Positions 25,156-33,809 of a stretch of 64,000 bases of DNA are shown one piece after another (position 1 is the first letter of the stretch; every line of letters starts with the position of its first letter). The stretch covers positions 1-64,000 of the forward strand of contig JALHOL010000009.1 in the NCBI GenBank assembly GCA_022843025.1. The letters are read 5' to 3'. The DNA is from Paracoccaceae bacterium. Its GTDB lineage: Bacteria > Pseudomonadota > Alphaproteobacteria > Rhodobacterales > Rhodobacteraceae. A program made the position numbers and the translations under genes. The notes under the pieces are model-generated. The model had not been told where the DNA came from and searched no databases. It saw nothing but the letters and a program-made list of their open reading frames with translations.

Positions 25156-25920
25156 GTGAAGATTTTCGTGGGGCTTGGCAATCCGGGCGCGAAATATGCG
25201 GGCAACCGGCACAATATCGGGTTCATGGCGCTGGACAGGATCGCGGCGGATCACGGGTTTGGCCCGTGGAAGGCTGCGTTCAAGGCCGTTGTTGCCGAGG
25301 GGCGTCTTGGGGATGAGAAGGTGCTGCTGGTAAAGCCGCAAACCTTTATGAACCTGTCGGGCGAAAGTGTGCGCGCGGCGATGGTGTTCTACAAGCTAAA
25401 CCCTTCAGATATAACCGTTTTCCATGATGAGCTGGACCTTGCGCCCGGCAAGGCGCGGGTCAAGCCGGGGGGTGGCCATGCGGGGCATAACGGGCTGCGG
25501 TCGATCCATCAGCATCTGGGCACCGATGCCTATGCACGGGTGCGGCTGGGGATCGGGCATCCGGGGCACAAGGATGCCGTAGCGGCATATGTCCTGAACG
25601 ATTTCGCCAAGGCGGATCAGGATTGGCTGGATGATCTTTTGCGCGGGATTTCCGACGGCGCCGCGGCTTTGGCGGATGGGGATGGCGCGCGGTTCATGAA
25701 TGCAGTGGCGTTGCGCACGGCGCCGCCGCGGTCTTCGGACAAGACTGAGGCGGGGCCGCGTGGCCCGGCGGGGGCCAAAAATGACGTGCAGCGCGCGGTG
25801 CAGCGCCCGGTGCAGATGGGCGTGCATACAAATGTGCATACCGACGCGCCGGAGACCCCTGCAGAGGCGCCGCAAGACACGCGCAGCCCGATGCAGAAAC
25901 TGATGGACAAGTTTCGGTGA
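25156..25920 (+). CDS. pth: Peptidyl-tRNA hydrolase with repeat-bearing C-terminal tail
   Basis: A 254-residue enzyme that releases peptides from peptidyl-tRNA. The core is canonical: FVGLGNPGAKYAGNRHNIGF with catalytic His, KPQTFMNLSGESV, HDELDLAPGKARVK with the catalytic Asp, and GGHAGHNGLRSI. The core ends near residue 190, as in ordinary Pth; the extra 60 residues are low-complexity and contain five tandem 4-residue units (VQRA, VQRP, VQMG, VHTN, VHTD at 211-230) encoded by a 12-base DNA repeat also found at 53370. The last SPMQKLMDKFR resembles the normal end of alphaproteobacterial Pth. GTG start; its stop overlaps the next GTG. Confidence 0.95.
   Translation: MKIFVGLGNPGAKYAGNRHNIGFMALDRIAADHGFGPWKAAFKAVVAEGRLGDEKVLLVKPQTFMNLSGESVRAAMVFYKLNPSDITVFHDELDLAPGKARVKPGGGHAGHNGLRSIHQHLGTDAYARVRLGIGHPGHKDAVAAYVLNDFAKADQDWLDDLLRGISDGAAALADGDGARFMNAVALRTAPPRSSDKTEAGPRGPAGAKNDVQRAVQRPVQMGVHTNVHTDAPETPAEAPQDTRSPMQKLMDKFR
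25786..25845 (+). repeat. 12-base tandem repeat, five units, inside pth
   Basis: Five consecutive 12-base units each beginning GTGCA (GTGCAGCGCGCG, GTGCAGCGCCCG, GTGCAGATGGGC, GTGCATACAAAT, GTGCATACCGAC) are in frame with pth. The first three closely match the array at 53370-53405. The length multiple of three keeps the reading frame. Confidence 0.85.
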
Positions 25921-26948
25921 CAGAGGCGGCGGTCAGGGCAGCCTTCCGGTCGCAGGCACGGGCCTGTGGGCGATTGGGCTCGCCCCTGATGGAGCGGCTG
26001 CTGAACGGTTTGGCAGACGCCTTGTCGCCGGGGACGGCAGTGGCAGACCGGGTGCTGGGTTGGCAGGGCGAACCGGGGCCTGCGGGGGATGCGGTGGCGC
26101 TGCGTCTGGCCGGGGGGCTGCATGCGCTGATCCTGACGGGTGAGGATGCCGGGTTGGCCGCGGCTTATGCGACGGATGATCCTGTGCCTGCGGTGATGGA
26201 GGCATTGGTGCGGCATGAGGCGCATCTGCTGCGCTGGCTTGACCAGCCGCCGCAGACGAATGAGGTGCGCCGGTCTGCGCCCCTGATGGCTGCCGCGCAT
26301 GTGATCGCGGCGCGGTTCGGGCGGCCGCTGGTGCTTTCGGAACTGGGGTGTTCGGGTGGGTTGAACCTGATGTGGGACCGCTGCCGTCTGGATTTGCCGG
26401 ATGGGCTACGCGGTGAAGGGCCGATCCGGTTGCAGCCGGATTGGCAGAGGGGCTTGCCCCCGGCAGCCCCATTTGTGATTGCGGGGCGGGCTGGGGTGGA
26501 CCTGAACCCGCTTGATCCGGTCGAGGACAGGTTACGCCTGCTGGCCTATCTGTGGCCGGACCAGCCTGACCGCCTGAACCGTACGCGGGCTGCGCTGGAT
26601 GAGGCTGCGCGTCTGCGCCTGTCGCTGGTGCGGGGTGATGCGGCTGAGTGGCTGGAACGGCGATTGGCGGTCCAGATGCCGGGAAAGGTGCATGTCGTGT
26701 TTCACACGGTGGCGTGGCAGTATTTTCCGCCCGAGACGCAGCTTCGATGCAGGGCCGCGCTGGAAGCCGCAGGGGCGCGGGCCAGTGAGGATGCCCCGCT
26801 TGCGCATCTGTCGATGGAGGCGGACGGGCGCGCGGATGGGGCGGCGCTGCGGCTGCAGCTTTGGCCGGGGGCGGGCGAGATGACGCTGGGCCGGGCCTGT
26901 TTCCACGGCCGCTGGGTGCGTTGGGGCGATGAGGGCGCGCAGGGTTGA
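25917..26948 (+). CDS. DUF2332 family protein
   Basis: A 343-residue soluble protein recognised as DUF2332 by its pattern: an N-terminal helical part (FRSQARACGRLGSPLMERLL), VRHEAHLLRWLDQPPQTNEVRR, a methyltransferase-like SELGCSGGLNLMWDR turn, and VVFHTVAWQYFPP. The glycine-rich ELGCSGGLNL resembles a SAM-binding loop, but no activity is established for the family as far as I know. It starts with GTG overlapping the pth stop, so it is co-transcribed with pth. Confidence 0.85.
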   Translation: MTEAAVRAAFRSQARACGRLGSPLMERLLNGLADALSPGTAVADRVLGWQGEPGPAGDAVALRLAGGLHALILTGEDAGLAAAYATDDPVPAVMEALVRHEAHLLRWLDQPPQTNEVRRSAPLMAAAHVIAARFGRPLVLSELGCSGGLNLMWDRCRLDLPDGLRGEGPIRLQPDWQRGLPPAAPFVIAGRAGVDLNPLDPVEDRLRLLAYLWPDQPDRLNRTRAALDEAARLRLSLVRGDAAEWLERRLAVQMPGKVHVVFHTVAWQYFPPETQLRCRAALEAAGARASEDAPLAHLSMEADGRADGAALRLQLWPGAGEMTLGRACFHGRWVRWGDEGAQG

Positions 26949-27015
26949 CGGAACGGCGCGCTTGGCAGGGCTTGTGGCGCATGGCAAGGCTTGGGAAGCG
27001 GTGGGGGACAGTGTG

Positions 27016-28158
27016 ATGCGCAAATTTGGCCGGATCCTGGGGATCGTGTTGCTGCTGGTCGCGGCGCTGGCGCTTTGGAAACGGGAAGAGATTGCGCGCC
27101 TGATGGCGGTGAACAGCCTGTTTGCCGAAGATCGCATCGTGCAGAATTTCAGCCACATGGACCGCCTGTTCCTGACACGCCCGCTGTCGCGTGGGGAAGG
27201 GCCGGTCAGCCCCTTGCCAATGGGGCCGGAAGCGGTGCTGCCACCCGAAGTGGCGGAGTGGATCACCGCGCGGGATGTGACGGCGCTGGTGGTGCTGAAG
27301 AACGGGCAGGTGGTGCATGAAAGCTATTATCTTGGCACCGGGCCGGAAGACCTGCGGATTTCCTGGAGCGTGGCGAAAAGCTTTCTGTCGGCCTTGTTCG
27401 GGATCGTGCTGGCCGAGGGGCATATCGACAGCCTTGATGACCCGGTGACGAAATATGTGCCGGAACTGGCGGGCACAGCCTATGACAGGGCGACCGTGCG
27501 GCACATCCTGACCATGTCTTCGGGCGTGGCGTTCAACGAGGATTATCTTGATTTCTGGTCGGACATTAACCGCATGGGGCGGGTTCTGGCGCTGGGCCAA
27601 TCCATGGATGGCTTTGCGGCCAGCCTGAAGGACCGCGCGGCAGAACCGGGCAGCGACTGGCGATATGTGTCCATCGACACGCATGTTCTGGGGATGATCA
27701 TCCGGGGTGCGACGGGGGAGGATATTCCCGAACTGCTGGAGCGGCATATCCTGGCCCCGTTGGGCGTGGAGGTTGCGCCCTGTTATCTGACCGATGGGTA
27801 CGGTGTCAGTTTTGTGCTGGGTGGGTTGAACATGACGACGCGGGATTATGCGCGGTTCGGTCAGATGATCGCGCAGGGAGGGATGTGGCAAGGCCGCCAG
27901 ATCGTGCCGCGCGATTGGGTTGAGGCATCGACCGTCCCTTCGGCCCCCGGCGGGGCGGGATACGGCTATCAGTGGTGGATTGCCGATGGTGCAGCGCCGG
28001 GCGAGGTGAACGCGCAGGGCATCTATGGGCAATATATCTGGATCGACCGGGCGCGGAACATCGTGATTGCGGTCAACGCCGCTGATCGCGGGTTTGAAGA
28101 TGCGGGCGTGGCCGAGGGCAATATCGCCATGTTCCGCCGGATTGCGGATGCGTTGTAA
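27016..28158 (+). CDS. Beta-lactamase-fold serine hydrolase, membrane-anchored or exported
   Basis: A 380-residue protein. ATG 27016 follows GGGGGA; the N-terminus MRKFGRILGIVLLLVAALALW is a signal anchor. The serine-lysine active site is SVAKSF (SxxK), with a YVSIDTH tyrosine motif about 100 residues later and a C-terminal GQYIWIDRA segment that stands where the third motif lies in class C-like hydrolases. The family includes esterases and 6-aminohexanoate-dimer hydrolase-like enzymes; nothing here indicates antibiotic resistance. It lies downstream of the DUF2332 gene in the same orientation and is convergent with the YcjF-like gene, two bases away. Confidence 0.85.
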   Translation: MRKFGRILGIVLLLVAALALWKREEIARLMAVNSLFAEDRIVQNFSHMDRLFLTRPLSRGEGPVSPLPMGPEAVLPPEVAEWITARDVTALVVLKNGQVVHESYYLGTGPEDLRISWSVAKSFLSALFGIVLAEGHIDSLDDPVTKYVPELAGTAYDRATVRHILTMSSGVAFNEDYLDFWSDINRMGRVLALGQSMDGFAASLKDRAAEPGSDWRYVSIDTHVLGMIIRGATGEDIPELLERHILAPLGVEVAPCYLTDGYGVSFVLGGLNMTTRDYARFGQMIAQGGMWQGRQIVPRDWVEASTVPSAPGGAGYGYQWWIADGAAPGEVNAQGIYGQYIWIDRARNIVIAVNAADRGFEDAGVAEGNIAMFRRIADAL

Positions 28159-28160
28159 GG

Positions 28161-29165
28161 TCAGACCTTCTGCGCGTCGTCGCCACGGTTAAACAGCCCT
28201 GCCAAGGCGCGGCTGACCGTCTGGCTGACGCTGGGGCGGGGCAGAGCGGCGAAGGGCAGGGGGCGGCAAATCTCCATCGCGGCGATGCCGACGCGGGCTG
28301 TCAGCGCGCCGTTGACCACGCCTTCGCCAAAGCGGCGTGACAGTTTGGACAGCACGCCCCCGCCCGCAACGGAGCCGATCAGATCATCGGTCAGGGCAAC
28401 CGCCCCGGTGGCGATCAGATGCCCGAACGCCCGACGCAGCAGGCGCATGGAGCCGAGCGTTCCCGCCCGACCGCCATAGATTTCCGCGATGCGGCGGATC
28501 ATGCGCAGATTGGCGAACAGCGCCATTGCCACATCGGCCAGTGCCAGCGGCACCAGCGCCGTGACAGTGGCGACCTGACGCGCGGCAGCCTCAACCTCGG
28601 CCCGGGCGGCGGTGTCGAGGGGGGACATCAGTTCCACCTCGGCCAGCCGAAGCAGGGCGTCGGGATCTAGCACATCGCCCTGACGTTCCTTGAGCCGTGA
28701 CACCGCCCAGGCCATATCGCCGCGGCGGGTGTAAAGCCCGGTCAATTCGCCCGTCACGCGCTTGGCATCGGCGAGAGTGGCCGCCCCTGCTGCGCGCAGG
28801 CGCAGACCGTCAAGCTGGGCCAAGCGCGCGAAGGTGGCGGCCTCGCGCAGAGCAAGCAAAGTGGCGGCCAGAACGGCGAGGCCGACAAGGATCAGCGCAA
28901 TGGTACCCAGCGCGGTGTTGGTGGTCAGAAGGCCGGTCACGAAATCCCAGGCCGCCACGGACAGCACGAAGGAGAACAGCGCGCCAAAGGCCCAGATCGC
29001 AAAGCGCCCAAGGGCCGAGCGCGGCCGTTTGGCCCCGATGCGCAGCGCGGCCTGCATCACCCGCCCGTCGGGCAGAAGATCCGGCACGGGCGGGGCAAGC
29101 GACGGATCGGCCCCGGGATTGGCGCTGTCTTCCATTTCGATGATGAAGGGCTTGTCGGCGGTCAC
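28161..29165 (-). CDS. YcjF-like inner membrane protein (TIGR01620 type)
   Basis: A 334-residue membrane protein with two adjacent spans at about 50-100 (FAIWAFGALFSFVLSVAAW and LGTIALILVGLAVLAATLL) and a C-terminal DUF697-like helical domain (ALVPLALADVAMALFANLRMIRRIAEIYGG). This pattern matches YcjF, which is encoded next to YcjX in many proteobacteria, as here. Its start overlaps the YcjX-like stop by four bases. The pair is stress-associated in enterobacteria; the molecular function is not established. Confidence 0.88.
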   Translation of the reverse strand: MTADKPFIIEMEDSANPGADPSLAPPVPDLLPDGRVMQAALRIGAKRPRSALGRFAIWAFGALFSFVLSVAAWDFVTGLLTTNTALGTIALILVGLAVLAATLLALREAATFARLAQLDGLRLRAAGAATLADAKRVTGELTGLYTRRGDMAWAVSRLKERQGDVLDPDALLRLAEVELMSPLDTAARAEVEAAARQVATVTALVPLALADVAMALFANLRMIRRIAEIYGGRAGTLGSMRLLRRAFGHLIATGAVALTDDLIGSVAGGGVLSKLSRRFGEGVVNGALTARVGIAAMEICRPLPFAALPRPSVSQTVSRALAGLFNRGDDAQKV

Positions 29166-30577
29166 AGCCTGTCTCCGATCAAGAATTCCATGGCGCGGTC
29201 CAGCCGGATATGTGGCGGCCCGTCCCCCGGTTTGCGCGCCATGCGCAGGGGCGGTTCAAAGGCCATCAGGCCAAACTCGGCATCCAGCCAGCGATCCGCC
29301 CCTTGCCGGGCGGGCGACAGCAGGCGCGACGGATCGTCGGGCAGGCGGCCGGGATACATGGCGACGACGCGGCCATCCTGAAGCCGCCCGCGCACGCAAT
29401 CCAGCGCCACGCCATCGCGGGTAACCGTCTCTTCCACCGTCGCGCGGAAACCGGACAGCGACATAGCCCCGGTCAAGGCGCCTGCAAACTCGGCGCGGTC
29501 GCGCGCCTCGCGCAGCATGGCCTGCATGATGTTGGTCAGCGCAGGGTGTTGGCTGTGGTGCAGGTAATCAGCCTTGGTCGCGGCCAGCAGGATGCGTTCC
29601 ACCCGCTTGCCACCCAAAAGCGCGGTGAGCCAGCCGTTGCGGCCCGGGCGAAAAGCCGCAAGAACATCGGCCATGACACGGCGCAGATCTTCCAGCGCCT
29701 GCGGGCCCTGATGGATGGCGCCCAGCACATCGGCCAGCACGATCTGACGATCGACGCGGGCGAAATGATCGCGGAAGAAGGGGCGCACGACCTTTGCCTT
29801 GTAACCCTCAAACCGGCGTTCCATCTCATGCCAAAGGCTGCCGCGCGGGGTGCTGGCGGGGCGGGGCAGGGGCGCAAAGGTCAGCACGGGTGATCCGGCA
29901 AGATCACCGGGCAGCAGGAAGCGGCCGGGCGTGCAATCGGCCCAGCCTGCGGTCCGCGCGCCGGACAGATAGGTGGTAAACAGCGCGGCAAGCGCCTGCG
30001 CACGTGGCTCTGCCAGGGGAAGGGAGCCGTCTTCGGCACGCGCGGTGGCCATGAACTCCGCCGCTTCGGGGCGTTTGGACAGGCGCGTCAGCACCTCATC
30101 CGACCAGTCGGCATAGGTCTTGTCCAAAAGGCCAAGGTCCATCAGCCATTCACCGGGGTAATCGACGATGTCGAGATGCACGATGCGCGGGCCAGTGAGG
30201 CCGGAGAGCCAGCCATCGGGGCGTACGCGGAAGGACAGGCGCAGTTCAGATACGGCGCGGGTGCTGTCGGGCCAGCGCGGGGCGTCGCCTGTCAAAGCGG
30301 CGAGATGCCCTTCATAGTCAAAGCGGGGCAGGGTCACATCGGGCTGCGGCTGCAGCCAGACCGACTCGATCCGCCCTGAGGCTTGCGCGGACAGCTGCGG
30401 CATCCGCCCCCGGTCCAGCAGGTTGGCGACAAGACCGGTGATGAACACCGTCTTGCCCGCGCGGCTGAGGCCGGTCACGCCAAGGCGGATCACAGGTTCG
30501 AACAGGGCCTCGGACAAGCTGGCCGTTGCCCCTTCGATCCCACGAGAAATGCCGTCGGTGATGGATGAAAGGACCAA
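29162..30577 (-). CDS. YcjX-like P-loop NTPase (DUF463)
   Basis: A 471-residue protein. The Walker A motif GLSRAGKTVF lies near residue 36 and a DIVDYPGEWLMD switch-like motif follows, as in YcjX/DUF463 proteins; LLAATKADYLHH is the base-recognition-like segment (TKAD). The TTG start at 30577 is supported by AGGGGAA six bases upstream. It is translationally coupled to the YcjF-like gene and divergent from truA. The family is Ras-like in fold and linked to stress, but the role in this group is unknown. Confidence 0.9.
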   Translation of the reverse strand: MVLSSITDGISRGIEGATASLSEALFEPVIRLGVTGLSRAGKTVFITGLVANLLDRGRMPQLSAQASGRIESVWLQPQPDVTLPRFDYEGHLAALTGDAPRWPDSTRAVSELRLSFRVRPDGWLSGLTGPRIVHLDIVDYPGEWLMDLGLLDKTYADWSDEVLTRLSKRPEAAEFMATARAEDGSLPLAEPRAQALAALFTTYLSGARTAGWADCTPGRFLLPGDLAGSPVLTFAPLPRPASTPRGSLWHEMERRFEGYKAKVVRPFFRDHFARVDRQIVLADVLGAIHQGPQALEDLRRVMADVLAAFRPGRNGWLTALLGGKRVERILLAATKADYLHHSQHPALTNIMQAMLREARDRAEFAGALTGAMSLSGFRATVEETVTRDGVALDCVRGRLQDGRVVAMYPGRLPDDPSRLLSPARQGADRWLDAEFGLMAFEPPLRMARKPGDGPPHIRLDRAMEFLIGDRL

Positions 30578-30684
30578 TCTTTTCCCCTGTCTGACATCTT
30601 AACATAGGGATCGCAGCGGCGGATGTGTAGCCTTGGCGCAGCCGATGGTGGACAAGCCTGCCCGCCTTGGGCTAGGCCCGCCCC

Positions 30685-31458
30685 ATGCCACGCTATGCGC
30701 TTCTCATTGATTATGACGGGTCACCCTTCAACGGGTGGCAAAGGCAGGCGGCGGGGCAGCCGTCGGTGCAGGCCGCGATCGAGGCAGCGCTGGGCAAGCT
30801 GGAACCGGGACCGCATACGATTGCAGCGGCGGGGCGCACCGATACCGGGGTGCATGCGACGGGGCAGGTGGCGCATTGCGACCTGACCCGCGACTGGGAT
30901 CCCTTCCGCCTGTCCGAGGCGTTGAACCATCATCTGAAACCGGCCCCTGTCGCGATCCTGCGGGCGGTGCGGGTGACAGAGGATTTTCATGCCCGGTTCA
31001 GCGCGACCGAGCGGCGCTATCTGTTTCGGCTGGTTGCCCGGCGCGCCCCCGTGACGCATGACCGGGGGCTGGTCTGGCAAGTGCAGAACCCACTGGATCT
31101 GCTCGCCATGCAGCAAGGGGCGGCGCATCTGATCGGGCTGCATGATTTCACCACCTTTCGGTCAACGATGTGCCAATCGAAAAGCCCGGTGAAGACCTTG
31201 GATGAGATCAATATCTCTCAACGCCTTCTTCCGGGCGGGGTGGAATACCGCTTTGCCCTGCGGGCGCGCAGTTTCCTGCACAATCAAGTGCGCTCCATTG
31301 TCGGCACGCTGGAACGGGTAGGCGCGGGAAGTTGGCGGCCCGATGACGTGCGTGATGCGCTTGCGGCGCGGGATCGCGCGGCCTGCGGCCCGGTCTGCCC
31401 GCCGCAGGGGTTGTATCTGACGGGCGTTTCCTATCCGGCCGACCCGTTTGCGGACTGA
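30685..31458 (+). CDS. truA: tRNA pseudouridine synthase A
   Basis: A 257-residue enzyme of normal length that makes pseudouridine at positions 38-40 of the tRNA anticodon arm. It begins [21 protein letters not shown], has the catalytic Asp in [17 protein letters not shown], the [15 protein letters not shown] segment, and ends with [17 protein letters not shown] and [10 protein letters not shown], all diagnostic. It is divergent from the ycjX-like gene. Confidence 0.97.
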   Translation: MPRYALLIDYDGSPFNGWQRQAAGQPSVQAAIEAALGKLEPGPHTIAAAGRTDTGVHATGQVAHCDLTRDWDPFRLSEALNHHLKPAPVAILRAVRVTEDFHARFSATERRYLFRLVARRAPVTHDRGLVWQVQNPLDLLAMQQGAAHLIGLHDFTTFRSTMCQSKSPVKTLDEINISQRLLPGGVEYRFALRARSFLHNQVRSIVGTLERVGAGSWRPDDVRDALAARDRAACGPVCPPQGLYLTGVSYPADPFAD

Positions 31459-31486
31459 GCCAGAAACAGCCCTTTCATCTTGGCCC

Positions 31487-31519
31487 AAATACCCTGGAGG
31501 TTTGGGGGCAAGGCCCCCA
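31487..31519 (-). terminator. Terminator-like hairpin after the SulP gene
   Basis: On the minus strand TGGGGGC-CTT-GCCCCCA forms a strong hairpin, followed by AACCTCCAGGGTATTTGG. The trailing part matches the lldD terminator (ACCxCCAGG(A/G)TATTT). It lies about 70 bases past the SulP stop; truA may use it from the other side. Confidence 0.6.
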
Positions 31520-31586
31520 TCAGCCGAGCCGAAGCGCGCATGCGCGCAGGCGAGATAAACAAAATGCGCGTCAGCGCGCCTTTGGA

Positions 31587-33212
31587 TCAGCCTTGGTCAA
31601 GGGCGGCCAGATCTGGCAGGAAGCGCACGGGCAGCTTGTCCAGCCCGTGATGTTCCAGCGTCTGGCGTACCGGGGCACGGGCGCCGACGACGATCAGCAC
31701 GCCATCCCGGCGTGCCATCCTGCGCGCAAGCAGCAGGAAGGACCGGGCACCCGAGGAATCGATCATCGGCACATCGGTCAGGTCGATGACGAATTCGCGC
31801 GGACGGTCGGCGATGCGTTCCAGAACCGACCCCAGCCGCGCGGCCGCGCCAAAGAACCACGGCCCGCGCAGGCGGATCACCACGCGGTCCCCGTTTTCGG
31901 TTGAAATGGCCGTGTCGTCTTGTCCTGCGACCTCGGCCGCGTCGGACATGCGGGCGATGAAGACAAGGCCGCCCAGCGCAAAGCCCACCACGATGCCTTC
32001 AGTCAGGTCGCGGAAGACGACCAGCAGGAAGGTGACCAAGAGCACCATCGCATCCGCGCGCGAGGAGCGGAGGAGGTGCCAGAACTCCTCTTTCTCGGCC
32101 ATGTTCCAGGCCACGACGGCCAGAACGCCCGCCAGTGCGGCAAGCGGGATATAGGCAGCCAGCGGTGCGGCGATCAGCATGAAGGCCAGCACGAACAAGG
32201 CGTGCAGCATGCCCGACACCGGCCCGCGCGATCCGGCACGGACATTGGTGGCGGTGCGGGCGATCGTTCCGGTCACGCAGAACCCGCCGACAAGTGCCGA
32301 TCCGATATTGGCGGCTCCCTGCGCCACCAGTTCGGCATTGCTGCGGTGGCGCGCGCCGCTCATCCCATCGGCGACGACGGCAGAGAGCAGGGATTCGATG
32401 GCCCCCAGCAAGGTGAAGCTGATGGCCCAGGGCAAGGCCGCGAGAACCGCGTCGAGCGAGAAGGAGGGCAAGGATGGGGCCGGGGGAACCCGCGGCAGTT
32501 CCCCGAATTTGGTGCCGATGGTTTCGATGGGCAGGCCGAAGGCGGCCACGATCAGCGAGGCGAGGACGACGGCCAGCAACATACCCGGGGCGGCGGGACG
32601 CCAGAGCTTGATGCCCTGGATCACGGCGATGACAGCTGCGGCGACGGCAAGGGCTGCGGGTGTGATGGTCGCGCGGGCGGCCCAGAGCGCCTCGGCCTTG
32701 GCGATGATCTCGCCGGGTTCCGGCGCGCTGAGGGAGAGGCCGAACAGATCGCGGATCTGGCTGGCGAAGATGATCACCGCAATCCCGGCGGTAAAGCCCA
32801 CAGTCACGGGATAGGGGATGAAACGGATATAGGTGCCCAGCCGCAGCCCACCGGCGGCCATCAGCAAGAAGCCCGACAGGAAGGTGGCGAGGATCAGCCC
32901 GTCAATCCCGATGGCCATGACGCAGGCAGCGACCAGCACGATGAAGGCCCCCGCCGGCCCGCCAATCTGATAGCGCGAACCACCCAAGGCAGAGACTAGG
33001 AAACCACCCACGATGGTGGTGTAAAGCCCACGCTCCGGCCCCACGCCGCTGGCGATGGCGATGGCCATGGACAAGGGCAGCGCCACGATGGCCACCGTCA
33101 ACCCGGCCAAGGCATCGGCGCGCAGGTCGCGCAGGGTGTAGCCTTCTCGCAGCACCGTCAGGATCTTGGGCAGGAATTCGGGCTCGGGGGCGGGGTGGGT
33201 TGTGCTGTTCAT
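31587..33212 (-). CDS. SulP-family anion transporter with STAS domain
   Basis: A 541-residue transporter. ATG 33212 (MNSTTHPAPEPEF) is chosen because SulP sequence begins soon after; the longer frame to 33659 overlaps the divergent gene. The N-terminal 400 residues contain the SulP membrane core (DALAGLTVAIVALPLSMAIA, GGSRYQIGGPAGAF, GFTAGIAVIIFASQI). The C-terminal STAS domain (about 435-541) has the conserved DLTDVPMIDSSGAR loop. The family exchanges sulfate, bicarbonate, oxalate or C4-dicarboxylates; the substrate here is not determinable. No carbonic anhydrase gene is adjacent. Confidence 0.93.
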   Translation of the reverse strand: MNSTTHPAPEPEFLPKILTVLREGYTLRDLRADALAGLTVAIVALPLSMAIAIASGVGPERGLYTTIVGGFLVSALGGSRYQIGGPAGAFIVLVAACVMAIGIDGLILATFLSGFLLMAAGGLRLGTYIRFIPYPVTVGFTAGIAVIIFASQIRDLFGLSLSAPEPGEIIAKAEALWAARATITPAALAVAAAVIAVIQGIKLWRPAAPGMLLAVVLASLIVAAFGLPIETIGTKFGELPRVPPAPSLPSFSLDAVLAALPWAISFTLLGAIESLLSAVVADGMSGARHRSNAELVAQGAANIGSALVGGFCVTGTIARTATNVRAGSRGPVSGMLHALFVLAFMLIAAPLAAYIPLAALAGVLAVVAWNMAEKEEFWHLLRSSRADAMVLLVTFLLVVFRDLTEGIVVGFALGGLVFIARMSDAAEVAGQDDTAISTENGDRVVIRLRGPWFFGAAARLGSVLERIADRPREFVIDLTDVPMIDSSGARSFLLLARRMARRDGVLIVVGARAPVRQTLEHHGLDKLPVRFLPDLAALDQG

Positions 33213-33293
33213 GTTCCGGGTGCTAGCCAAGTGGCCGTGCGCGCAGCAAACGCCCCTTGCCCCCCGTCTGTCAATCACGTGGACATCGCCGCC

Positions 33294-33779
33294 ATGACGA
33301 ACCGACCTGATCCTGTTGCCTCTGCCGATGATGCGGCGCGCGCGCTGGCGCGTGATCTGATCGCCGCAGCGCGGTTTGCGGCACTGGCAGTGACCGATCC
33401 GGCGGATGGATTGCCGGGGATCAGCCGGATCGCCTTTGGTCCGGCAGCGGGGGGTGGGTTTTTGACGCTGATCTCGGCGCTGGCCCCGCATCACGAGGCG
33501 TTGCTGCGCAACCCCGATTGCGCGCTGATGGTGGGGGAGGTGGGGGAAAAGGGGGATCCGCTGACCCATCCCCGTTTGATGATCAAGGCCCGTGCCGCCT
33601 TTGTTGCGCCGGATGCCGGGGAGCGCAGTGCATTGCGGGCGGATTGGCTGGCCCGGCATCCCAAGGCAAAGCTCTATGTCGATTTCGCGGATTTCAGCTT
33701 TGTTCGGTTTACGCCGAAATCGGCGCTGTTGAACGGCGGCTTTGCGCGTGCCTTTCGGTTGACCCCCGAAGATCTGTGA
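33294..33779 (+). CDS. FMN-binding split-barrel protein (HugZ/pyridoxamine-oxidase-like)
   Basis: A 161-residue protein. It opens with an APHHEALLRN-containing split barrel: ARFAALAVTDPADGLPGISRIAF, FLTLISALAPHHEALLRNPDCALMVGE, GDPLTHPRLMIKARA and AKLYVDFADFSFVRFTPKSALLNGGF. This matches HugZ-like and pyridoxamine 5'-phosphate oxidase-related proteins that bind FMN and, in some, heme. Several members take part in heme handling; without a C-terminal DUF2470 domain here, that role is uncertain. It is divergent from the SulP gene. Confidence 0.88.
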   Translation: MTNRPDPVASADDAARALARDLIAAARFAALAVTDPADGLPGISRIAFGPAAGGGFLTLISALAPHHEALLRNPDCALMVGEVGEKGDPLTHPRLMIKARAAFVAPDAGERSALRADWLARHPKAKLYVDFADFSFVRFTPKSALLNGGFARAFRLTPEDL

Positions 33780-33809
33780 TCTTCGGGGTGCTGGAGGCCA
33801 TCTTGCGCC

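Noticed and set aside
25933..28032. 699-codon open frame on the minus strand
   Set aside because: It is rich in Pro, Arg and His with no domain, and lies opposite the DUF2332 and serine-hydrolase genes, which have clear family motifs. A high-GC shadow.
27016..28158. Beta-lactam resistance gene
   Set aside because: Only the SxxK hydrolase fold is shared; sequence pattern and context fit a general serine hydrolase.
31920..32999. 359-codon plus-strand frame rich in Gly, Asp and His
   Set aside because: Antisense to the SulP membrane domain; composition reflects the complement of hydrophobic codons.
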